A DNA stretch of 11,662 nucleotides. Origin: Fidelibacterota bacterium. GTDB lineage: Bacteria; Fidelibacterota; Marinisomatia; SCGC-AAA003-L08; D37C17. The stretch covers positions 1-11,662 of the forward strand of contig JABHHG010000178.1 in NCBI GenBank assembly GCA_018671635.1, in the 5' to 3' direction. A program made the position numbers and the translations under genes. Of this stretch, positions 5,207 through 11,662 are shown one piece after another (the stretch's first letter is position 1; the number at the start of each line of letters is the position of its first letter). The notes under the pieces are model-generated. The model saw only the letters and a program-made list of their open reading frames with translations. It had not been told where the DNA came from and did not search any database.

Positions 5207-7663
5207 ATGGATCAAGATATTAATTATATAGAAATTGAAAAAAAATGGCAATCTAAATGGGCAGAATCTCATTCACATTCTCCTAATTTTACCAATTTAG
5301 AAGATAAATTTTATTGTCTTACCATGTTTAGTTACCCTTCTGGAGACAAGCTACACGTAGGGCACTGGTATAATTATGGTCCTGTTGACACATATGCACG
5401 TTATAAAAAAATGAATGGTGCAAATGTTTTCCAACCTCAGGGATTTGACTCCTTTGGATTACCTGCTGAAAATTATGCCATCAAACATGGAATTCCACCG
5501 GCAAAAAGCACCAATCTTAATATTAGTAAAATGAAAAGTCAATTGCAGCAAATTGGCGCCATGTTTGATTGGAGCAATGAGCTAAATACTAGTGATCCTA
5601 AATACTATAGATGGACACAGTGGCTTTTTTTACAATTGTATAAAAATGGATTAGCCTACCAAAAGACCGCTCCAGTAAATTGGTGCCCTAGCTGTAAAAC
5701 CGTACTTGCAAATGAGCAAGTTAAGAATTACCCCTCTAAAAAAGATAAACCAGCACCCGGTCTATCTTATAATGGATGTGACCGCTGTAAGACAGAGGTT
5801 GTAAAGAGAGATTTAAAACAATGGTTCTTTAGAATTACTGACTATGCTGAGGAGTTATTGGCCAATCTTGATGACTTAAATTGGCCTACTAAAACAAAGC
5901 ATATGCAAAAAAATTGGATAGGAAAAAGTGTCGGCGCTGAAATTGAATTTTCCGTAAAAGATACTGATTCAAAAATATCAGTTTTTACGACACGCCCTGA
6001 TACAATATATGGAGCTACCTATATAGTGCTGGCGCCTGAGCATCTCTCGGTGAAAGAATTAGCCACCTCGCAAAATTCAGCAAATATAGATGCATATATA
6101 TTAGAAGCTCGAAATAAGAGCGAAATTGAGCGTTTAGCTGCAGATAAAGAAAAAACAGGAGTTTTTACTGGAGCCTATGCTATTAATCCGTTTAATGATG
6201 AAGAAATGCCTATATGGATTAGTGATTATGTGCTAATCTCCTATGGATCTGGAGCAATAATGGCAGTTCCTGCTGGGGATGAAAGAGATTTTGAGTTTGC
6301 AAAGAAATTTAAGTTACCAATTATAACTGTTGTTTCTGAAGATGGACAACCTAATGAATCAGGGATTTGTTATTCTGATCACGGTATCTGCTTAAATTCA
6401 GAAAATTTGAATGGACTTACATCTGAAGATGCAAAAGTCCTGATTTGTGATGAATTGAAATCTAGAGATATCGGTGGTGCTAAAACCCAATTCAGATTGC
6501 ACGATTGGCTAATTAGTAGACAACGATATTGGGGCGCACCTATACCGATAATTCATTGTGACGATTGTGGGGCGGTTGCAGTACATGACGGTGATTTACC
6601 TGTTCAGCTCCCTACGGACATAGAATTTTCTTCAACATATGGTGAAGATATATCTCCTTTAGCTACTTCAGAATCATTCCTGAACGCTGATTGTCCAAAT
6701 TGCAATAAACCTGCTAAACGTGATCCCGATACTATGGACACATTTGTTTGCTCATCTTGGTATTATTTAAGATATCCCAATGCAAATATTGATACAGAGG
6801 CATTTGATGGGTCGCGCTTAAACTGGCTTCCTGTTGATTTGTATGTGGGCGGTGCAGAGCATGCCACCATGCACTTACTTTATGCACGTTTTATTACAAA
6901 GGCACTACGAGATTTTGGCTTTTTAGATTTTGGTGAGCCATTTAAAAGGTTAATCCATCAAGGCACTATCACGAAAGATGGTGCTAAAATGTCCAAATCC
7001 AAAGGGAATACAGTTTCTCCCGACAAATTCATTGAACGGTATGGTTCGGATACATTCAGGGCCTATTTAATGTTTATGGGACCATTTGATGAGGGTGGTG
7101 ATTGGAATGATAAGGGTATTACAGGAATTTCTCGTTTTTTAGGTAAAGTGGTTAATATTTGTAGTAGAATTGATAGGAAATATACATCTGACGTTTCAAC
7201 AATCAAATTAGTTCACAAGGCAATTAAATATGTTGGGCAAGATTTAGATCAATTAAAATTCAATACAGCCATTAGTAAACTTATGGAATTATCAAATGTG
7301 CTTATAAAACATGATTCAATTGATGAGTTTACGGTAAAATCCTTAATTTTGCTATTGGCACCAATAGCGCCACATTTATCTGAGGAACTATGGTCTCTAC
7401 ATTTTAATAGTGATAATTCTATATTTACTGAAAGCTGGCCTATATATAATGAAAGTAAAATAGTCGATGATGAGATTCAAATTGCAGTACAAGTTAATGG
7501 AAAACATCGAGGAAATATACGAATAGAGATAAATCAGAATAAAGAATCAGTCTTAGGTATGGCTAAATCTTTGGAAACTGTTGCGAAGTATCTATCTTCT
7601 GGAAATCTTGTCAAGGAAATCTATGTTCCCAATAAGATAGTTAATTTAGTGGTAAAACCTTAG
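5207..7663 (+). CDS. leuS: Leucyl-tRNA synthetase
   Basis: An 818-residue class I aminoacyl-tRNA synthetase charging tRNA-Leu in the cytoplasm. Seen: the HIGH-class signature HVGH (50-53), the following DSFGLPAENYAI region (81-92), two zinc-knuckle cysteine pairs (C160/C163 and C191/C194) with further pairs at C451/C454 and C496/C499, the CP1 editing-site threonine motif TTRPDT (261-266), the editing loop GDERDFEFA (357-365), the tRNA-synthesis WLISRQRYWG block (434-443), and KMSKS (594-598). The length is near that of bacterial LeuRS. The HVGHWYNYGPVDT variant fits my recollection of some FCB-related lineages. AGGA at 5200-5203 lies only three bases before the ATG, an unusually short spacing. 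I see no T-box in the short upstream spacer. The gene is complete and convergent with cutA. Confidence 0.97.
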   Translation: MDQDINYIEIEKKWQSKWAESHSHSPNFTNLEDKFYCLTMFSYPSGDKLHVGHWYNYGPVDTYARYKKMNGANVFQPQGFDSFGLPAENYAIKHGIPPAKSTNLNISKMKSQLQQIGAMFDWSNELNTSDPKYYRWTQWLFLQLYKNGLAYQKTAPVNWCPSCKTVLANEQVKNYPSKKDKPAPGLSYNGCDRCKTEVVKRDLKQWFFRITDYAEELLANLDDLNWPTKTKHMQKNWIGKSVGAEIEFSVKDTDSKISVFTTRPDTIYGATYIVLAPEHLSVKELATSQNSANIDAYILEARNKSEIERLAADKEKTGVFTGAYAINPFNDEEMPIWISDYVLISYGSGAIMAVPAGDERDFEFAKKFKLPIITVVSEDGQPNESGICYSDHGICLNSENLNGLTSEDAKVLICDELKSRDIGGAKTQFRLHDWLISRQRYWGAPIPIIHCDDCGAVAVHDGDLPVQLPTDIEFSSTYGEDISPLATSESFLNADCPNCNKPAKRDPDTMDTFVCSSWYYLRYPNANIDTEAFDGSRLNWLPVDLYVGGAEHATMHLLYARFITKALRDFGFLDFGEPFKRLIHQGTITKDGAKMSKSKGNTVSPDKFIERYGSDTFRAYLMFMGPFDEGGDWNDKGITGISRFLGKVVNICSRIDRKYTSDVSTIKLVHKAIKYVGQDLDQLKFNTAISKLMELSNVLIKHDSIDEFTVKSLILLLAPIAPHLSEELWSLHFNSDNSIFTESWPIYNESKIVDDEIQIAVQVNGKHRGNIRIEINQNKESVLGMAKSLETVAKYLSSGNLVKEIYVPNKIVNLVVKP

Positions 7664-7680
7664 ATAAGTTTACATAATAT

Positions 7681-7699
7681 CCATTATCGGCAATTATGG
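7681..7699. terminator. Possible weak dyad between leuS and cutA
   Basis: CCATTAT (7681-7687) and ATTATGG (7693-7699) can pair in seven positions with one T-T mismatch around a five-base loop. The dyad starts 18 bases after the leuS stop and covers the cutA stop, so it could end transcripts from both converging genes. Neither strand has a clean U-run after it, so the call is weak. Confidence 0.22.
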
Positions 7700-8008
7700 A
7701 TTGGTGTTTTCATTAAACCATTTTTCATATTCCCTATTCTCTATATTAAAAGAATATGAGATGATTTCCGGAAGTTCATAATTAGTTGTTTCAATAATAA
7801 TTGATTTAATTTCCGAAATATGTTTATCTTTAGTTTTAATCTTTATAATAAATTCTTTCTCTGTAGTAACTACATTCTCCCATATAAACGTTGAATTAAC
7901 ATTCCCTATAATCTGTACACATGCCGCCAACTTATTTTGTATAATTGCATCTGTAATTTTTAAAGCGATATTATGATTATCTGTTGAAGCCTCAACTATT
8001 TTAAACAT
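7694..8008 (-). CDS. cutA: CutA-family protein
   Basis: A 104-residue protein, the usual length for CutA1. Seen: LAACVQI (27-33) with C30, the aromatic FIWENVV segment (41-47), E50 followed by a hydrophobic-Lys strand (EFIIKIKTK, 52-60), YELPEI (77-82) and YEKWF (94-98). All are in family order. Known for the family: a very stable cytoplasmic trimer with a PII-like ferredoxin fold. It was named for divalent-cation (copper) tolerance in Escherichia coli, but its real role is unsettled. The start is preceded by the purine-rich AAAGAA. It lies downstream of hflX on the same strand, but the 233-base gap holds a strongly structured element, so independent transcription is plausible. Confidence 0.92.
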   Translation of the reverse strand: MFKIVEASTDNHNIALKITDAIIQNKLAACVQIIGNVNSTFIWENVVTTEKEFIIKIKTKDKHISEIKSIIIETTNYELPEIISYSFNIENREYEKWFNENTNP

Positions 8009-8057
8009 ATTTCTTTACCATTTATTTAATTATAGTATAAATTACACTGCTTTTTAT

Positions 8058-8245
8058 ATAAGTATTCGTGGGAGTCGGGCATTATCAGAACTTTCAACTT
8101 ACATAATGGAAGATTGATTCGATTATTTCAAAAACAGGCCTTTCTGTCATTGATGGATGAAGGAAGTTTGCGATTTAATGACAATCTACCGCTCTTATCA
8201 CAAATCAAAAAGTGATCTGATAAGTCCTCTCTTACGAATACTTAT
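8058..8245 (+). ncRNA. Candidate 6S-like structured RNA
   Basis: Positions 8058-8089 pair with 8216-8245 almost continuously: 12 perfect pairs (8058-8069/8234-8245), five more including two G-U (8070-8074/8229-8233), a small internal loop, GGGC with GUCC (8077-8080/8224-8227), a bulged A at 8081, then TTATCAGA/TCTGATAA (8082-8089/8216-8223), about 29 pairs in all. An open bubble follows (8090-8107 opposite 8191-8215). Its 3' side can form TCAC/GTGA (8198-8201/8212-8215). A terminal arm then has GGaAGATTG/CAATCTaCC (8108-8116/8182-8190) and TCATT/AATGA (8147-8151/8177-8181). Three G-U pairs exist only on the + strand, hence the strand call. Length and closing-stem/bubble/terminal-arm layout resemble 6S RNA, which binds RNA polymerase; the sequence itself was not recognised. 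The hflX stop codon lies inside the outer arm. A MITE, or a large terminator for hflX, is the main alternative. Confidence 0.45.
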
Positions 8246-9519
8246 TTATTAATAATATTTTCAATTTTTTTCAACATATCTGATTTACCCTCAACTTCTA
8301 GCTCAATACCATCATATTTATCAATTCGATGAATTACATTTAAATCTTCATAAATCATTTCAATATTCTTTAATTGATTAAATCGTAATTTTAGTGATTT
8401 TCTTATAAAATTAGATTTTATTAGACCGACAATACTTTTCTTTAAAACATTGATTTTTAAAGATTTATGAGCTGAAATGAATATAGCATCTGGATTAGAT
8501 TTTTTTAACCCCGCCAATAAATCCTCATCGTCTACTAAATCTACTTTATTTATGACCGTCAATTGATTTTCATGTGTTATATTAAGAGATTTAAGTACTT
8601 GGTCAATGGTTTTGATATGCGATTGCATTTGAGGAGATGACGCATCGCATACACGCAATATTAAATCAGCATCTTTTACTTCAGAGAGTGTGGATCTAAA
8701 TGAAGCAACTAAATCGTGTGGCAACTTACGAATAAACCCCACAGTATCACTTAAAATAAACGAGACTCCTCCACCCAAGTCAACTTTTCTTGTTGTTGTA
8801 TCCAGTGTGGCAAATAATTGATCTTGAATGTACACGTCAGAACCTGAAAGAGATTTCATAAGTGTAGATTTACCTGCATTTGTATATCCTACAAGGGCAA
8901 TCTTATAAATAGAATTTCTGCTTTGTGTTTGAGTACTGTGTTGCTTTTGAATCTTCTTCAAGTCCAATTTCAATTTAGTAATTTGATTTCGAATTAGCCG
9001 GCGATCAATTTCAATCTGCGTTTCACCAGGCCCACCTCTTGTCCCAACTCCACCCATTTGTCTCTCAAGGTGAGTCCATTGCCTTGTAAGTCTAGGAAGC
9101 ATGTATTCTAATCGCGCCAGTTTAATTTGAGTTTTAGCTTCACGTGAGCGAGCATGATTATCAAATATATCTAATATTAGTCCAGTTCGGTCTAATATCT
9201 TTATTGAATCTCCTGTGAGTTTTTGAATATTTTTTATTTGTGTTGGGGATAATTCATCATTAAAAATTATTAGTTGTAATTTTAATTCTTTTGCTTGTTC
9301 TATTATGGAAGATACTTTGCCTTTTCCGATAAATGTAGCCGCATCAATCTTAGCTCGCTTTTGAATTATACAGTCTTCAACTACAGCCCCAGCCGTTTCA
9401 GCCAACAGTTCCAGTTCATCAAGTTGTACCTGGATTTGATCGTCGCTACAATCTGAAAGCTGGACGGCAACTAGTAGGGCAAGTTCCTTGTTTTCAGCTT
9501 GACGTTTTTTTGACTGCAT
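8242..9519 (-). CDS. hflX: GTPase HflX
   Basis: A 425-residue, full-length HflX. Domains: N-terminal HflX subdomain (about 10-150), the glycine-rich linker GGVGTRGGPGE (156-166), a coiled helical segment rich in Lys/Gln (about 172-200), then the G domain with G1 GYTNAGKST (211-219), G3 DTVG (258-261), G4 NKVD (324-327) and G5 SAHK (349-352), and a short C-terminal domain. Known for the family: it binds the 50S E-site region and splits stalled ribosomes, notably under heat stress; some members also bind ATP and act on RNA. Its start lies 26 bases inside the upstream BatA-like gene, so translation is probably coupled. No Shine-Dalgarno sequence is visible. Its stop codon falls in the outer stem of the structured element between it and cutA. 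Confidence 0.96.
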   Translation of the reverse strand: MQSKKRQAENKELALLVAVQLSDCSDDQIQVQLDELELLAETAGAVVEDCIIQKRAKIDAATFIGKGKVSSIIEQAKELKLQLIIFNDELSPTQIKNIQKLTGDSIKILDRTGLILDIFDNHARSREAKTQIKLARLEYMLPRLTRQWTHLERQMGGVGTRGGPGETQIEIDRRLIRNQITKLKLDLKKIQKQHSTQTQSRNSIYKIALVGYTNAGKSTLMKSLSGSDVYIQDQLFATLDTTTRKVDLGGGVSFILSDTVGFIRKLPHDLVASFRSTLSEVKDADLILRVCDASSPQMQSHIKTIDQVLKSLNITHENQLTVINKVDLVDDEDLLAGLKKSNPDAIFISAHKSLKINVLKKSIVGLIKSNFIRKSLKLRFNQLKNIEMIYEDLNVIHRIDKYDGIELEVEGKSDMLKKIENIINK

Positions 9520-11509
9520 TACTGGAAATAATCATTTCAATAATTAATAATAGTGTGATTAAATATAATATAAGTTTCCATAGTTCACTCCCCACTCTTG
9601 AACTTTGAATAGTCTCCTTTAAATTGCTTTCACTAATTAGAATAATAGATGCATTTTCTGATAAGTATTGCTTCAAATCAATTTCATTTATATATTTATC
9701 ATTTGACTCAATTTCTCGTGGATTCATAGCAATAAATGTGATTTCAATTTTATCTAAAGTATTAAGCTTATGAATTCCCGGTATTCTTTGATAATCCACA
9801 TGTAAACTATTCATATTGATATGATAGTTTTGTGCTGTTGGAGATTCATATTTCAGGTTATCATGACCTTCTTTTGCCTGTAATGATATCTCCCACTTGT
9901 CATCAATATTGAAATATAAATTATTAGTACTATTAAATTGATTATAGAAAAGTTGATGGAAAAACGGTATAAAATACCCTCTTATTGGGAAATTAGACCA
10001 TATGAGTGTTGGCGCCATAGAGAATATATCAATTAACCCATTTCCTTCATAATGTCTGCTATATACTGAAAACCCATCATCCGTAACTAATATTGAATTA
10101 TCATTTTGTTCTAGCTTGAAGTATTGAAATAATTTAATGGGGTTTTTAGTATATGTTATTGAAGATAATTCTTTTTGTGAGTTAGCTTTAATCGCTGAAG
10201 CAATTTGAAAGTTTTCGTTAGTTAGCTCTTTTTTATATGAATTAAAATATTGTGATTCAAAAATATCTAATTCTGAAGTAGAAGTATCCGTATCATCAGG
10301 AAAAATAATCAGATGCCCCCCTTTGCCTACGTACTCAATTAACTCAATTCCCGTAGCTGATAGCAAATGATATCCATTTTGAATCAACACATCATTACCA
10401 TCGCCAATGGCTCTTTGAATATTATTGGGAGAGTATTTTGTATTACTTATTACTGTATTTTTAAAATTTATAGATTCGATTAAATGAGACATATAAACAG
10501 TTTCATTATCTGAAGCAATTGTGCCAATTTTGAGTTTTTCGGGAATTGAAATTTTAAAATAAAAATTATTATCTTCTGTTCTATCATCATCATCTAATTT
10601 TAGGTGACAAGCATAATCTCCGGTTTGTGGGATCGCTGTAATAAATTCAAAATTGCTTTCAGAATTTTTCTTTAGTGTGACTAATTGTTGAGCCACACTG
10701 ATCTCATTTACAAAAAGTTGAATGAGTCTATTTTCAACATCCATCCCACCATTATTCAAAATACTGACATTGATAGTGAGGGGTGAATTTGGCAGTAAAA
10801 TTGCATCTGCAATATCCACCGTTAAAATAGATAGATTGTCCTTGACAGGAGGAATAATTAGGGTAAATATCTTCCAATCGGATAAAAAAGGCTTAAATGG
10901 TGCCGCTGATTTTATGTGAGATTGCTGTCCATCAGTAATGTAGTATAACTCCTTGATTGCATCTTGCTCAGAAAATTGAGATTCCATATCCTTGAGAATA
11001 CCTCCGATTTCTGATGAAGTATATGTTAACTGAAAAAGATTTTCTGATTCTGGAAGCTTTGCTTTTATACCATTATACAATTCACCTTTTGAAAGGGTAG
11101 CGATATAAACTTGTGAATTATCTGATATATTTTCTAATACATTCTTGAATGTTGATATTACTAAGTCATACCTTTCCTGGTCATTACTTTTGCCATTCAT
11201 GGAAAACGAGTCATCAATTATTATTGCTGAGATTAGTGCTTCATCATCAGAGTCCCAATAAGAAAAGAGTCCACCAATTACGGGTCTTGTCATCATAAAT
11301 ATTATAAGTAATATTATTAAGGTTCTCAAAATCATCAATAAAATTTGAAGAAACTGCAGTCGTCGTATTGATTCTGATTCCAATGCTTTCAAAAATCTAA
11401 TTGAGCTAAAATCAATGGTAATTATATTTCGCTTATTCAGTAAATGAATAATTAACGGAATTGAAATTAGGGGAATTAGAGAGAAAAATATGGATGATAG
11501 AAAATTCAT
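9494..11509 (-). CDS. BatA-like membrane protein with von Willebrand A domain
   Basis: A 671-residue protein. Seen: an N-terminal double membrane anchor of BatA type (segments about 3-24 and 54-78) with the typical connecting text IIHLLNKRN and FSSIRFLKAL (34-43) followed by RR, ending in TRP (74-76); a von Willebrand A domain (about 92-215) with MIDAS residues D99/S101/S103 and a TDG at 192-194; a beta-sandwich-like region (about 225-320); a GATase1-like region (about 327-420) with GKGGHLIIFPDD (395-406); a family W..FPIRGYFIPFFHQL stretch (504-520); and one C-terminal helix (643-662). The bulk should be periplasmic between helices two and three. Bat proteins were named for Bacteroides aerotolerance; the molecular role is not settled, and no MoxR or BatB partner is visible here. 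The start directly abuts the upstream stop (TAGATG), with GGGG just upstream as a possible ribosome site. Confidence 0.85.
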   Translation of the reverse strand: MNFLSSIFFSLIPLISIPLIIHLLNKRNIITIDFSSIRFLKALESESIRRLQFLQILLMILRTLIILLIIFMMTRPVIGGLFSYWDSDDEALISAIIIDDSFSMNGKSNDQERYDLVISTFKNVLENISDNSQVYIATLSKGELYNGIKAKLPESENLFQLTYTSSEIGGILKDMESQFSEQDAIKELYYITDGQQSHIKSAAPFKPFLSDWKIFTLIIPPVKDNLSILTVDIADAILLPNSPLTINVSILNNGGMDVENRLIQLFVNEISVAQQLVTLKKNSESNFEFITAIPQTGDYACHLKLDDDDRTEDNNFYFKISIPEKLKIGTIASDNETVYMSHLIESINFKNTVISNTKYSPNNIQRAIGDGNDVLIQNGYHLLSATGIELIEYVGKGGHLIIFPDDTDTSTSELDIFESQYFNSYKKELTNENFQIASAIKANSQKELSSITYTKNPIKLFQYFKLEQNDNSILVTDDGFSVYSRHYEGNGLIDIFSMAPTLIWSNFPIRGYFIPFFHQLFYNQFNSTNNLYFNIDDKWEISLQAKEGHDNLKYESPTAQNYHINMNSLHVDYQRIPGIHKLNTLDKIEITFIAMNPREIESNDKYINEIDLKQYLSENASIILISESNLKETIQSSRVGSELWKLILYLITLLLIIEMIISSNAVKKTSS

Positions 11510-11662
11510 CTAAACCCCACTGATTGTAAGGAAAAAGGCAACAGATAGCGGTATAGAGATATTGTCATTAAGTTTAGGTATCTCAATTAATTCTGTAATC
11601 ATGGCAATCAAAGAGAGTAGTAATGCACTTGTCAATGGAATACTAAATATATATAAAATAAA
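11510..11662 (-). CDS. SEC59-like polyprenol/diacylglycerol kinase, C-terminus (partial)
   Basis: Only the last 50 residues are in the window; the 5' part lies beyond the right edge. Seen: hydrophobic segments, an ITELIEIPK stretch and then LNDNISIPLS, followed by a final hydrophobic helix ending GV and the stop. The E...NDNxxIPL pattern near a membrane-embedded C-terminus is what I know from the CTP-dependent dolichol/phytol/diacylglycerol kinase family (COG0170). Members of that family phosphorylate a lipid alcohol at the membrane; the substrate here cannot be told. Its TAG stop is immediately followed by the ATG of the BatA-like gene, so the two are almost certainly one transcript. With only a fragment, family assignment is moderate. 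Confidence 0.65.
   Translation of the reverse strand, partial: FILYIFSIPLTSALLLSLIAMITELIEIPKLNDNISIPLSVAFFLTISGV

Noticed and set aside
8131..8241. HflX frame stays open for 37 codons beyond its stop, suggesting read-through or a truncated longer protein
   Set aside because: HflX is already full length at 425 residues with a complete domain set, and this stretch is better explained by the paired RNA-like element.
8058..8245. Structured element as tmRNA, SRP RNA or an integron attC site
   Set aside because: No tRNA-like acceptor or T-arm, no SRP GGAA/GNAR core helix, and no attC core-site consensus at the ends.
10722..10919. 65-codon + strand frame within the BatA-like gene
   Set aside because: Lies wholly antisense to a family-consistent protein; shadow.

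Overview
The window is visibly AT-rich and gene-dense. It looks like a chromosomal fragment of an uncultured Gram-negative bacterium of the Fibrobacteres-Chlorobi-Bacteroidetes (FCB) side of the tree, most likely Marinimicrobia/SAR406. This placement is inference. It rests on two adjacent secreted proteins that end in paired dockerin-type repeats (GDxNxDxxxNxLDxxxLVNxIL), a BatA-like N-terminal double-membrane-anchor protein, lipoproteins with short lipoboxes, and mostly weak Shine-Dalgarno sites. No 16S gene or phylogenetic marker search was available.

Layout. On the + strand, 24-2490 carries a rhodanese lipoprotein, two possible tiny membrane proteins (444-605, 623-763), a MORN-repeat lipoprotein, and a DPM1-like family-2 glycosyltransferase whose 3' end overlaps a small polytopic membrane protein of the COG2426/PF06695 family. 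Next come two dockerin-tailed exported proteins: an alpha/beta-hydrolase esterase (2523-3683) and an arylsulfotransferase-like beta-propeller (3729-5138). Leucyl-tRNA synthetase (5207-7663) follows. The minus strand then holds a convergent cutA (7694-8008), hflX (8242-9519), a BatA-like von Willebrand A protein (9494-11509), and the last 50 residues of a SEC59-like polyprenol/diacylglycerol kinase that runs off the right edge. The last three are contiguous or overlapping and look like one operon.

The most notable non-coding object lies between hflX and cutA. Positions 8058-8245 fold into a closing stem of about 29 base pairs, then a wide internal bubble, then a terminal stem-loop, about 188 nt in all. 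Three of the pairs are G-U when read on the + strand and would be A-C mismatches on the other strand, which suggests a + strand RNA antisense to its neighbours' direction. Its size and shape resemble 6S RNA, but a small palindromic mobile element (MITE) is a live alternative.

Functional themes are housekeeping translation and stress (leuS, hflX, cutA), polyprenyl-lipid-linked envelope chemistry (the glycosyltransferase plus DedA-superfamily-like membrane protein at one end, the SEC59-like kinase at the other), and exported proteins acting on extracellular or periplasmic esters and sulfate esters.
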